The position numbers and the translations under genes were made by a program. The notes beneath the pieces are model-generated. The model was not told where the DNA came from. It was given only the letters and a program-made list of their open reading frames with translations, and did no database searches. This document shows positions 53,761-64,000 of a stretch of DNA of 64,000 nucleotides, piece by piece (position 1 is the stretch's first letter; each line of letters starts with the position of its first letter). Origin of the DNA: Cydia pomonella (Eukaryota > Arthropoda > Insecta > Lepidoptera > Tortricidae); assembly GCF_033807575.1 (NCBI RefSeq), contig NC_084729.1:4712001-4776000 (forward strand). Direction: 5' to 3'.

Positions 53761-54385
53761 GGCTATAAATAAAAATAAAATAAAATATTATTATGATTTT
53801 ATGACCCATGATGAATAATTCAATGGGTCAGTTATATCGCCGTATACACGAGGAACCCGAAATATTTTAATCACGCACTTCTGAGCCCAAAAGAAGGAAA
53901 ATAAAAATGAGTTAAGTAAATTACGCCCAAAAAAATTTTTTTTATTTCTTTTTTTCAAATATTTGAATGTATTTGTACATAAAAAGTTAATGTTATTGTA
54001 AAACTGGCACTGAAAATGAATATTTACGTTTTTTTTTGTAAAACCTACTTTATGCAAATGAAAAGGTTACTTGTCACTTTTTGACATCTATCAATAAGGA
54101 TATTTAGACTACGCCCCATAATGGCATCATCGCAATCAAAAAGACGTTTTCGACTAAGTTACAGTAAGATGTTTTTTTTTGTTAATTGGTATTAACTCTG
54201 AAACTAGGCGAAATCCAGATAAGTTTATATGACATTTTAGTCTCTAAATGTGATCAGGAATACACAGTTGAAATCTCACACACTGTTAAAATGACCTTGT
54301 AATGCCGTGGATAACCACTGCAACGGCACGGTTTAGTTTACTACAATATGTCTAAATTATAGTGAAACAATAAAACTTTTTAACA
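53761..54385. other. AT-rich intergenic DNA, nothing recognised
   Basis: Minus-strand 88-codon frame at 53791-54057 is Asn/Phe/Lys-rich and not recognisable. Confidence 0.5.
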
Positions 54386-54389
54386 AAAA

Positions 54390-54648
54390 ATAAAACCAAC
54401 TTCAAACATTTCCAAAAGCGCCATACATGTACCTATGACATTTGAAGAGTTCCTTCGATTTCTCCGAGATCCCATCATCAGACCCCGACTTGTTGCCAAC
54501 GGGACCATCTCGGGGTTATACCCGTTCGATAAAAAAAAAAAATTTGAAAATCGTTCACGATTCTCGGAGATATCGAGTAACATACATACAAAAAAAAACT
54601 CAGTCGAATTGAGAACCTCCTTTTTTGAAGTCGGTTAAAAAGGCGTTC
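54390..54648. mobile_element. repeat with AACCGACTTC-type inverted ends
   Basis: AAACCAACTTCAAA at the left and TTTGAAGTCGGTTAAA at the right, with GAGAACCTCCTTTTTTGAAG before the right end. I recall this as a very common lepidopteran repeat. Confidence 0.65.
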
Positions 54649-54744
54649 GGCTTCGAACGGATAATTAACTACATCAGACGAAAATATAACCCTTAGCAAT
54701 CGTAGAGATTAACAGTCCCTAACATTTACTTGTTTAAACGATAA

Positions 54745-55012
54745 AGCCCGACCTGCAGCGGTATCATGGTCGTATTTTTGTCACTTGTCATATCATGCGT
54801 CACTTTCACACTTACATATTTGTTAGAGCGTGACAGGTATGGTGACAAATGATAAACAGCCGTCCATCTTAGCCCTGCAGCAGCGGTATCATGGTCGTGT
54901 TTTTGTCACTTGTCATATCATGCGTCACTTTCGCACTTACATATTTGTTAGAGCGTGACAGGTATGGTGACAAATGATAGACAGCTGACCATCTTAGCCC
55001 TGCTGAAATCAT
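54745..55012. repeat. two further units of the 125-bp repeat
   Basis: GCAGCGGTATCATGGTCGT occurs twice, about 125 bp apart, each followed by TGTCATATCATGCGTCAC and TAGAGCGTGACAGGTATGG. Same family as 52095-52800 at about 2.4 kb distance. Confidence 0.85.
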
Positions 55013-55083
55013 TGTCAAGAGGGCGCTGTTATTCTCATGTATAGGGTGACGGTTCAGTTTAGTATGAAAAATGTGACATTATC

Positions 55084-55206
55084 TATAAAAAGGGACCTTA
55101 TTGTCGATGGCGTTTACGCCGCACTGCGTAGCGCGGCGTTGTTTATAATATGGGAGCATCGTTGATAATGGCGTAAGCGCCACGGACAATAAGGTCCCTT
55201 TTTATA
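55084..55206. mobile_element. TIR element TATAAAAAGGGACCTTATTGTC
   Basis: Perfect 20-bp inverted ends TATAAAAAGGGACCTTATTG and CAATAAGGTCCCTTTTTATA, plus inner TAATGGCGTAAGCGCC-like arms. It directly abuts the 5' break of the LINE at 55207. Confidence 0.85.
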
Positions 55207-55940
55207 ATACAGTTCATAAAACGCGAATTGAAAGAATTCAAAATAAATTATTAAAGTCACTTAACTTCCGCCATGGTTTGAATCTGTCTGAAAGTACCAG
55301 CATACGGCACGGTCTCACGCCATTAGTCGGACGCCGCGTATATATAGACCAAATGTTTTTATATAAGCTTTTAAATAACTATATTGACTCTCCTGATCTT
55401 CTTGAAAAAAATATTTTTAAATTGCCTCGTATTCCCACTCGCCACCCCCAAACATTCCATATTAGCTTTTGTGGCTCTAATTTTGCCAAGCATACTTTTT
55501 TTAGACGAGCCTGTCGTGATTACAATGATAAATTTTCAAATTTAGATATTTTTTCATTATCATTTTGTAAATACAGTAGCATTCTGCGAAGTTCAATCTT
55601 TTCTTTATAAATATTGTACGTTTTCTTTTAAGTACTTACCTAGTAACTATATATTATTTGCACGCATAACAACTATAGCGATACATGTATTTTTAATTAT
55701 TTTGTATACCACTTTAAACTCTGTACTATGTCATGCATTTATTAATTACCTACCGATGTTTTGAAGTCCCTGTACGCGTGACAGACAAGAAGATGCCTAA
55801 CACCTTCCCTGTTTCGATCTGTAATTTACTATGTATACTTTTATTTTCAATGGAACTAAAGGTCTGTTTGTTATCACTTAAGCTTATATATATTAATATG
55901 TGACTGTTTGTTTCCTAAATAAATAAAAAAAAAAAAAAAA
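55207..55940 (+). pseudogene. Jockey-like LINE 3' end with poly(A)
   Basis: The open frame from about 55213 to TAA at 55608-55610 reads RIERIQNKLLKSLNFRHG, then the GRRVYIDQMFLYKLLNN region typical of the C-terminus of Jockey-clade reverse transcriptases. A 300-bp 3' UTR and an A-rich tail at 55923-55940 follow. 5'-truncated, no stops in the remaining frame, so probably young. Confidence 0.8.
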
Positions 55941-56480
55941 TGTTACAAATTTAGTTCCAATGAAATTCCGTAATATGGCGTGTGATCATATTACTGGTCA
56001 GGCTTTAATTTTATTCATCCTGTCCTGTTAGTGATAGATGAGGGCATTGGAGGGTTAACCGGTTAGCAGTCTGATAATTAAATTATTTAAAGTGTAAGGG
56101 TTATTTTTATTAGTAAAATAAGTCAACTTATGCTAATATTACTTATTTTATAGTTTGAGTTGGACAAAATGTTGATAATGTTAATTACATTAACATAAAT
56201 AATATCGCATATCTCTGGTGAAAAGTTGGAAACCCTTAGTCCTCTTTCTGTCACCTCCTCCTACCTTTACTGACCATTTGAATAATTGGCCATTAAATTA
56301 AGAATGACTTTTGAGAAGTAAAGTTTAGTTATATAAGATTTACTTACTTAATTGAATTTGTATCCACATTATTGTTTGTCTATGTGTATTGTTTTTCAAA
56401 TGATATATTTTCGTTATAAGATTTTAATAAAAAAATATTTTTAGTTTTATAAAATGTTTAATAATACGAAAGCCATATTT
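55941..56480. other. AT-rich intergenic DNA, nothing recognised
   Basis: No TIR, SINE head or credible frame found. Confidence 0.5.
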
Positions 56481-56483
56481 TGT

Positions 56484-56647
56484 AGAGTCAGATCAAGCTA
56501 ACTCGGCAGCGACTTTGAGGCACAGATGGTGCAAGTGTTATTTTAATTATTTTAAACGTCATAATTTCATAGAAGTTTTCCGTTTAAAATAACAGTTGCA
56601 CACTCTGTGCTATCAGAATCGCTGCCGAGTTAGCTTGGTCTCACTCT
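56484..56647. mobile_element. TIR element AGAGTCAGATCAAGCTAACTC
   Basis: Inverted arms AGCTAACTCGGCAGCG and CGCTGCCGAGTTAGCT with GTTATTTTAA / TTAAAATAAC inner arms. A decayed relative is at about 59960-60108. Confidence 0.8.
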
Positions 56648-56968
56648 ATTCGCGTTGCGCTAAAAGAGATAATACCTTAGAAACGTTTTCTAAATACTTG
56701 CTTAAAAAACGGATAATTTTAGTTCAAAGATGAATTAAAGAACCTTAAGTTTAATAATGCTCAATGTACAAAGTTGTATAAATGTTCTTATGTAGGGACC
56801 ATTTAAGTACACATCCATGCAAAGTTTTATATAAAATTGAGAAATATCTCCTAATCATTTAGTATACGTACCGTATAACAGCTTCAGATTTAGTTGAAAA
56901 GTATTTTTTTTCTTTTTTTTTATACCACGACGGTGGCGGTGTTTTGTCTGTTTTACGTTAATCTGTTT

Positions 56969-57110
56969 CCCCCTTATTCATAAACGTCTATACTAAAGTT
57001 ACGATGCCGCTAATAATCGTTTTTCCCTTTCCATCATACCAATACGTCGGAAAGAGACACACGATTATTAGCGGCATCGTAACTTTAGTAGACGTTTATG
57101 AATAAGGGGG
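56969..57110. mobile_element. TIR element CCCCCTTATTCATAAACG
   Basis: Left CCCCCTTATTCATAAACGTC and right GACGTTTATGAATAAGGGGG. A single right-end copy is at 63604-63645. Non-coding. Confidence 0.85.
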
Positions 57111-57139
57111 TTTATGTGCAATAAAGTGACATACATACA

Positions 57140-57480
57140 TTTTTTTTTATACTACGTCGGTGGCAAACAAGCATACGGCCCGCCTGATGGTAAACAGTAT
57201 CCGTAGCCTATGTACGCCTGCAACTCCAGACCTTAACCCCCTCCCACCCTCGTTGAGCTCTGGCAACCTTACTCACCGGCAGGAACACAACACTATGAGT
57301 AGGGTCTAGTGTTATTTGGCTGCGATTTTCTGTAAGGTGGAGGTACTTCCCCAGTTGGGCTCTGCTCTAGATCTGGAATGACATCCACTGGCTGTGCCCT
57401 ACCACACAAAGCCAGATGACATTCACAATGCCCATACCTCTCTTTTGGACGTAGTTTAAGGATGTACCCGGGTCCAATAC
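57140..57480 (-). repeat. LINE 3' end, GGGTCGGCAACGCG family
   Basis: The plus strand reads TATACTACGTCGGTGGCAAAC, GGCCCGCCTGATGGTAAAC, then TAGTGTTATTTGGCTGCG and CACACAAAGCCAGATGAC. Reverse orientation of the common LINE tail. Confidence 0.65.
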
Positions 57481-57621
57481 ATAAATTCATAAATACAATT
57501 CAAACATTCAATACATAAATACAATGGTACATAAATTCCTCGCTACGCATCGCATCCTCGCATATCTCTGGTGGAAACCCTTAGTCCTCTTTCTGTTACT
57601 ATCTACCTTTACTGGCCGGCT

Positions 57622-57704
57622 AGCATGAGTTGCTTTCTCGCGCGCGAGTTCATATATTTGATCACGATAGATGTATGGAATCGCGCGCGAGAACGCAACT
57701 CATA
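57622..57704. mobile_element. palindromic MITE with CGCGCGCGA arms, copy 2
   Basis: AGCATGAGTTGCTTTCTCG and CGAGAACGCAACTCAT, the same family as 34399-34482. Confidence 0.75.
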
Positions 57705-58424
57705 TTGGCAGGTGTGAAATGCTTTAACTTTAAAATAGAATACAAATTTTAAATTAGCATTGTGTTTAAAATTCTTGTATTCAAAAAAAACACCTTACTT
57801 TATCGCTGCTTATTTGTCAATCTATTACAGAAGTTGGTAAATTCACTTTTATCAATTGCACAAAGTTCGTCACTCGTATTTACAAAATGCGGGAAAAATC
57901 ATAGATCGTCTTTAACTTTTTTATCAACGAAATAAATTAACACTTTCTCGCTCGCGACAAACGTGTAGCGATTTTTTTTTAAATTATGGCTTTCCCCTTG
58001 TAGTGTTTGGCAGGAAGGTATAGATATTTAGCATTAGAAAAAGGTAACCAATTTTAAGATGATTAAAAAACGCTTTAAAAAAATAGTTTATACTAGTTAT
58101 GAAAGCAGAAGAATGTAAAAGATCGTATATTATTTATAATTGTTACATATTTCTTGTGCATAATTTTCGAAAGTGATTTTTAATTAAAAAAATATACAAG
58201 TAAAGATCGCTTACCTTCTTTCCAATGCAAACAAAAGAACTATACGCACGAAAAGAATGTTCCGTGTATATATCGTCACTTGTTTTATCATAAAGCTGAA
58301 CACGGTAGATTGTCACTTGTCACTTGTCACGTGCTATCGCGTCCGCGGCGTTGAACCGACTGCAAGGCAGGTCAGGGAGTTCTGATAACTTGATAAGGGT
58401 TTCGTCTCAGCTGAAGCGAATCAG
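57705..58424. other. AT-rich intergenic DNA, nothing recognised
   Basis: A short CACTTGT triplicate is present near 58315. No gene or element boundary seen. Confidence 0.5.
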
Positions 58425-58687
58425 GAGGCCCACCGCGAAAACCGAAATTCGCCAATTGCGGGGATTTTTCTCTTTTACTCTCTCTAAGACGTCATTAGAG
58501 TGACCGAGAAAAATGCCCGCAATTGACGAACTTCGATGTTCGCGCTAGGCCCCCAGGGTATAAATATAACCGCGAACACCGAAGTTCGCATATTGTGAGC
58601 ATCTTCCTTTCAAATTACGCCTTTATTGGAGTATAAGAGAAAGAAGCCTGCAATATGCGAACTTTGGTGCTCGCGTAAGGCCCTCAG
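58425..58687. mobile_element. pair of CCGCGAA-ended TIR elements
   Basis: First unit GGAGGCCCACCGCGAAAACC ... TCGCGCTAGGCCCCC, second unit ACCGCGAACACCGAAGTTCG ... CTCGCGTAAGGCCCTC. Relatives of 959-1043 with different centres (CCGCAATTG arms; CGCATATTG arms). Confidence 0.6.
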
Positions 58688-58849
58688 TGTCTGAGCAAGG
58701 CTGTCGGTTCTATCTGTAGTTATATAACTTACTTATATAGGACCTACTTAGAGGGAAGAATATCTTTGCGATTCTAACGAAATAAGTGAAATAACAGTGC
58801 CTTTTCAATTAAATTCCATTTCGGGAGATAACGGCTTCCACTAACTAAA

Positions 58850-59400
58850 TCTTAACAAATCACTTTGATTTTGATGTCGATTGCTTCAGCATGATATAGT
58901 CTAGGTTTATAGGTTTCGCTTTTTTTAGGATTCCGTAGCCAAATGGCAAAAAACGGAACCCTTATAGATTCGTCATGTCCGTCTGTCTGTCCGATTATGT
59001 CACAGCCACTTTTTTCCGAAACTATAAGAGCTATACTGTTCAAACTTAGTAAGTGGATGTATTCTATGAACCGCATTAAGATGTTCACACAAAAATAGAA
59101 AAAAAAACAATAAATTTTGGGGGTTCCCCATACTTAGAACTGAAACTCAAAAAATCTTTTTTCATCAAACCCATACGTGTGGGGTATCTATGGATAGGTC
59201 TTCAAAAATGATATTGAGGTTTCTAATATCATTTTTTTCTAAACTGAATAGTTTGCGCGAGAAACACTTCCAAAGTGGTAAAATGTGTGTCCAAAGCCAA
59301 AGTGGTAAAATGTTTAACAAGATCTAGTAAGTAGATTTTTTTTAATACGTCATAAATGGTACGGAACCCTTCATGCGCGAGTCCGACTCGCACTTGCCCG
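58850..59400 (-). repeat. GGGTTCCGTAGCCAAATGGC dispersed repeat, third locus
   Basis: Same landmarks as 22228-22930: GGATTCCGTAGCCAAATGGC, TCCCCATACTTAGAACTGAA, GGGGTATCTATGGATAGG. The C tract is absent here. Confidence 0.7.
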
Positions 59401-59424
59401 CTTTTTTTATTGCAAACATTGAAA

Positions 59425-59700
59425 AAAAAGGAAAACCTATAAACCTAGTTTTTCATCGTGTCAATAACATACTACTCTGGTTTGGCGGAAGTTGTGATTT
59501 AGTTTTAAGGTTTGTCTTTTGAATAAACATTTATTTCATTTCATACTAAAAATCATGGATAATGGAAAATATTTAGAAGTGTAAAAACGTTTTTTTCTTT
59601 TTGTATGGGCGAGTACGTTTATTTATTATTATGATTAGTTTTTAGTATGTTTTTGATACAATAAAAAAAACTAGTTTTATAGGTTTTCCTTTTTTTTCAA
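59425..59700. repeat. inverted repeat GGAAAACCTATAAACCTAG
   Basis: GGAAAACCTATAAACCTAGT at the left and CTAGTTTTATAGGTTTTCC at the right, about 230 bp apart. The interior includes a LINE-like TTGAATAAACATTTATTTC tail. Confidence 0.6.
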
Positions 59701-60129
59701 AATTTACAATACAAAAAAAAAGTTACATAAACCTAGAATATATTATGTTGAAGCGATCGACATTAAAACAAAGTGATTTTTTAAAGATTTAGTAAGTCGA
59801 AAACGTTTTCTCCCAAAATGGAATTTCATAGAAAAAGTAGAGACGAATACTCGAGTCCTTATAAGTTACACTTAAAAAACTTAATAAAGGACTGAACTCG
59901 ACTCGGGAGTTTTTTAAGCGCAAAGTCGCGTAATAATGTCTCTTCAAATTTAGACTCAACTATGAAGTTCTGTGTGTTTGTGCAGCGTGTTTGATAACAC
60001 ACGAGTGTGGAAGTGTTATCATAAACGTCAAACTTCTATAAAATAACACGTGCACACTCTGTGCTATCGAACGTGGTGCAGAGTTAGCTAAGCCTGACTC
60101 TAGCCTGAAGGTTGTCTGGAATCTGGAAG

Positions 60130-60250
60130 AGTTCGCTCTTTAGCGATAAGATCGCCTGTTGTCTGCCTCTACATTTAATCAATTGTTTCTTTTCTTTTCT
60201 TGTATCTTTTTACTGAGGTGTGACAATAAACAGTATTCTATCTATCTCTA
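60130..60250 (+). repeat. LINE tail TTAGCGATAAGATCGCC
   Basis: TTAGCGATAAGATCGCCTG, GACAATAAACAGTATTC and (TATC) repeats; same family as 46295-46395. Confidence 0.6.
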
Positions 60251-60575
60251 GAATGAAACCATAATTCCGCTATAATATAATTGTATCATGGGATTCGTGA
60301 AAATTATTTAGGATTTGGAATAAGTTTTAGTAATATAATATAAAAAAAAATGATTCGGAGAAGTTGGGGACGGGTGGCGAATATAGGTTACAGGTTAGAA
60401 TATAGGTTCAGGAGTTACAATTTTATTTATTTTTATAAAAACTCGATATGACAGTGTTGTTTATAACCAGGTTTTTAGACTTCTAAGTAATTTATGGTTC
60501 TGTTTCCCCGCTCTACATTTTTGTGGGTTATTATTAAATTAACAGAGCAGTTCACTGATGCAATTATTATTGTTT

Positions 60576-60662
60576 ATTTATTGAATCTTTATTGCACAAA
60601 AGAAAAAAATCTTACAATACAAAAGGCGGACTTAATGCCACGAGGCATTCCCTACTAGTCTT
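60576..60662 (-). repeat. LINE tail GCCTCGTGGCATTAAGTCCG, inverted copy
   Basis: CGGACTTAATGCCACGAGGC preceded by a TTTATTGCACAAAAG block, the inverse of 19081-19192. Confidence 0.65.
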
Positions 60663-61960
60663 GTACCATTATGATATGATTTATTTATCTCACAATATAC
60701 AATTTCACTTAAAACTACGCGTGGTAAATTCTTAGGAATTTATATTGTGATTGTCGGTTTGTCTTACTTTATATACATAGGAAAACATGTGACAATTAAT
60801 AATTCATTTAAAATGACTAAAGTTTTTAAATTTCAATTGTATAAATAAATTCACCAAGAACGGGTCGTCATTAAGGTAGAAAATAAATAGTTACAGTTAC
60901 AGAAATAATGTCAGCATAAGAAATAATGTCACCATTAGGGTCGTTATTAAGCTAACAAAGAAGTAAATTATAGTACATCTTAAAATACAGGTGTCGACAA
61001 TATGCTTATTATTTAAATAAATCTAATTCTTCTTGTCATTGTTCTTAAAATTAAATAAATAAATATAAATATTATAGAAACACAAATCGACTAAGTCCCA
61101 TGGCAAGCTCAAAAAATATTGAATTATTATAAAGATGTAAAACTGAATAATATGAATTTCACAATGAGATCATCAGACACTAAAAAAACGAAGGTTTATC
61201 TACTTCTAATATCAGAAGCTTCATCGTAATTGCGCAATAAAAACATTTTGGTTGAAAACTTCATAAATGATAACAATTTCGTGGAACTTGTTTACGAGAA
61301 AAGAAACTAATGACCCGACCCTCCGATAATATTATCAATGGGCTTTTTTATTATGTATTTGCCTACTTGAATCATACGTTTTTAATTAAGTAGGTACATT
61401 GAATCATACAACGGATACGTGGTCAGGATATGGTCGTACGGAGATAACAGCGGAAAAACATGGGTTCATGTTTTTAAATCTTTGACCGCTTTAGGCGGCC
61501 GTAGCTTACAAAGATTACAGTATAAAATGAACCTTAATGCATTCTAATATAGTTTACTGTTGCGTGTTATTAATAGCGATGTAATAATCAAACATTTTGA
61601 CCGCCACGTCATTAAAATTTAATAGGTAATTAAATTATGTTAAGAATGCCAGTGGCTGAAGTTAGTATTAGTTGACATTATTCTATTAATTTATGTTTAT
61701 ACCTAATTAATTTTACTAAGAAATTCAACATTTAAATATTAATCTTTGCTGATTGCGTCATGGCCTATATATAAGATGCTACCACTGCTATCAAATTAGC
61801 TACCGATATTTCTACTTCTGATTCGTACTCGGCTTCTGGAGCAAATGTATGAAATGCATTATAGGTTTTATGATGTTTTTTTAGAGAAAATTGGAAAACA
61901 AATTTGCTGCGTAAAAACACCGTGTTAATGAGATAATTAAATCACTCATTGAACAGATTC
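60663..61960. other. AT-rich intergenic DNA, one SINE fragment
   Basis: A SINE family A tail fragment lies near 61055-61120 (ATCGACTAAGTCCCATGGC). Nothing else recognised. Confidence 0.45.
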
Positions 61961-62170
61961 TAGGGGTGGATCAACTTTTTTTGTTTGGTTATCCTGTCCC
62001 GTTGTCCAAGGGACAACAGTGGCACAGTTTGTTTGAAGAGACGTTGTATGCCGTTACAACGACATACATGTTGCCGTGACGTTGTTGCAGTATTTCAATG
62101 AACTTTTGTCCCCTGGACAACTAATCGTAACCATGGCAACGAGTGACGCTGAAAAGTTAATTCTCCCCTA
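61961..62170. mobile_element. TIR element GGGAGAATCAACTTTTT, copy 2
   Basis: TAGGGGTGGATCAACTTTTT and AAAAGTTAATTCTCCCCTA. The interior is the inverse of 14526-14787 (CAAGGGACAACAGTGGCAC, CGTAACCATGGCAACG). Confidence 0.8.
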
Positions 62171-62700
62171 GAACATCTTTTACCTAACTCTTAACTGGCC
62201 ACTGCTCGTCGATAAATCAAATGACACGTTGATTATGACATTTAAGACAAACAATTGTTGACATGACAGAAAATGTTAAACATCTTGTCAGTTAAAAGCA
62301 CATGTGATTATTTTAGCTAGATTAATCATTTATTTATTTTGTTCGGTAAATAAAAACATAAGAGTTCACATGAAATGTTTTCTTAATTTATATTTAAAGT
62401 TAATTGTTTTAATGTAAAGTGCCATCTCTTAAAATATCAGTAACTTATTTGTTAGCACCCTATATTATAGTAAAACACACCCAACTTAATTGTAAGTCAA
62501 CCTTTATAGGTTTGGCTATGTCCGTTCGTCTGTTTGTCCGTCTCTGCAAAGCGTCCGTCTAAACTAACTGATACTTGATAGATCAAAGTGTAACATGTGC
62601 CATTATAAACGCCATTTTTTCCTAGAAATTTGGCGTTAATGACATTGCATTTCTTTGTCATTGCAAATCCATGTAGAGGGTTTGATCTGACTGTCCACGG
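62171..62700. other. AT-rich intergenic DNA, nothing recognised
   Basis: No supported feature. Confidence 0.5.
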
Positions 62701-62704
62701 GTTA

Positions 62705-62844
62705 CCCTGACCGCAGACGCACGGAAGTTTCCGTACGGAATGACAGGTGTAAACGAGACAGCACGAATTTGTAGAGCGACGTCCCGTTCACACCTGTCAT
62801 TCCGTACGGAAACTGAATGAAAATTCCGTGCGACTACGGCCAGG
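62705..62844. mobile_element. TIR element CCTGACCGCAG
   Basis: Left CCTGACCGCAGACGCACGG, inner arms CCGTACGGAATGACAGGTGT and ACACCTGTCATTCCGTACGG, right CCGTGCGACTACGGCCAGG. Non-coding. Confidence 0.8.
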
Positions 62845-63068
62845 CTTACTTAGCTTATCTCGGTGATCGTGAGTGCTAGAAAGCTGCAATTTAGTATGGT
62901 TAGCTATATGCATATTATACTTGTGTATTATCTATATGTGTATGGGTACATGTATAGTATACGTGGGTTAGCAATGTGCCGAAAAGAATTTGGCAAAAAT
63001 TGCAGTTTCCTTAAAATGTTCTCGGTATTTTCGTCTGCACGTTTATTGCGATACATTCTTACAGTTAT

Positions 63069-63305
63069 ACTCTGTATCTTTAGGTATTTAAATAAAGTAA
63101 ACAAATTCTACCGCCAAATGACTCCAGCCAGTTGAGAGCAGATGAAAACATTACATGATCAAATAATGTAGGTTAAAGTCAGGTCGTACTGACAGATCCA
63201 GGCGGTTTTGTATTTGGTTGGTTAACCAATAAATGATATAACTACCAGAAAATGTACAGAATCTTTGTTTGTTTACTTTTATTGAAATACCTAAACATAC
63301 AGAGT
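63069..63305. mobile_element. TIR element TCTGTATCTTTAGGTATTTAA, copy 2
   Basis: ACTCTGTATCTTTAGGTATT and AATACCTAAACATACAGAGT; interior shared with 24366-24600. Confidence 0.75.
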
Positions 63306-63895
63306 ATAGTTTCGATTTTTACGACACTTGAAATAAACGCCAATGGTCGCCTGTGTGACATATTGTCATAAAAACATAACCGACCCTTCTGTTAAAGCGC
63401 CGTAATAAATATGTCTGTCAAATCGGTTCAAGTGGTAGCTTGGGAACGCATTGGATGGCGTCAGGTAGTTTTTGTAACGCCCTGAATGTGATTTGTTGGT
63501 TTGTTTTAAGAGGCAAGCATACCAAGTGATCGTCCATAAAATAAGAGAATAGTAGATTGTTAACCAAGGGTGAAAAGTGAACCATATTACCCGAGATTTT
63601 ATTAGCGGCACCGTAACTTTAGTACACGTTTATGAATAAGGGGGTAAATGTTACGAGTTCCTTTAAATTACTTTTAACAACTATTACTTAGCAATAGCAA
63701 GGGCAAGCGTTCTCATTCGACCACGTCGCATTAATTATGCTTTGGATGGGTGCGGCTAAGTTTACGAGTTACGACTCTGGTGATGACGCACTCAGTGGCT
63801 ATTTAGTTACCTAAGTATGGGGCTGCATTAAACACCGCGTTAGCACGCGATAATGAACTAAAATATCTATAGTTGGAGAGATCTAAGTTCACACA
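63306..63895. other. intergenic DNA with one TIR end
   Basis: Only the right end of the CCCCCTTATTCATAAACG element is recognisable (63604-63645). No gene seen. Confidence 0.45.
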
Positions 63896-63919
63896 AGTTA
63901 AATTATTTTCGTTGTCATG

Positions 63920-64000
63920 TTTCTGACCACTCTGTCACGCTTCTATTTTTGTCTTTTATCAAATAAATAATAAAGTTGAGTGTATGTCTTTCTAGCCGTA
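63920..64000 (+). repeat. dispersed repeat GACCACTCTGTCACGC, copy 2
   Basis: Matches 38213-38275, followed by AAATAAATAATAAAG. Cut by the window end. Confidence 0.5.

Overview
The window reads as moth or butterfly (Lepidoptera) nuclear DNA; the species cannot be named. It is AT-rich and intron-rich, has no bacterial-style gene packing, and is crowded with repeat types familiar from lepidopteran genomes: tRNA-derived SINEs, 5'-truncated non-LTR retrotransposon tails, hAT elements and many short terminal-inverted-repeat (TIR) elements. No true tRNA, rRNA, CRISPR array or bacterial gene was seen. All functions below are inferred from sequence alone.

Two host genes are supported. Gene 1 (+ strand, 2836-30856) is a ZAD/C2H2 zinc-finger protein. 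I assembled 15 coding exons by hand; splice phases agree at every junction and the reading frame closes at a TAA, giving 662 residues. It has an N-terminal zinc-finger-associated domain (two CxxC pairs split over exons 1 and 2), an acidic linker, two lysine/arginine clusters and 11 C2H2 fingers. Proteins of this class normally bind DNA in the nucleus. Two exons (6 and 14) have been tandemly amplified inside the gene: eight finger-exon copies at 11471-12344, and about eight half-exon copies plus one near-complete finger at 28782-29986. Gene 2 (- strand, 38398-44634) is one uninterrupted 2078-codon frame. It encodes a very polar, Asn/Ser/Thr/Lys-rich protein with two repeat arrays, an unassigned CxxC...CxxC region and two C-terminal C2H2-like fingers. 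Its stop codon lies inside a perfect GTAAGT donor, so the true C-terminus may differ.

Layout: 1-2835 is repeat-rich upstream DNA ending with a Mutator-like short element about 180 bp before the gene 1 ATG. 2836-30856 is gene 1, whose introns carry a decayed ZBED-type hAT transposon (18962-21042, 8-bp target duplication), a second 1.7-kb hAT element (26219-27903) inserted at the end of another TIR element, a perfect 112-bp-arm hairpin (7477-7716), SINEs and LINE fragments. 30857-38397 is intergenic, mainly short palindromic elements. 38398-44650 is gene 2, almost repeat-free. 44651-64000 has no recognisable host gene; it holds TIR elements, a triplicated 286-bp unit with G tracts, a 125-bp satellite-like array and a Jockey-like LINE 3' end.

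Several transposable elements end within about 10-50 bp of gene 1 splice sites, so the locus is a good example of an old gene whose introns are mostly mobile DNA. I found no evidence of a multi-gene system or operon; the candidate novelties are the amplified finger exons and the undescribed giant protein.
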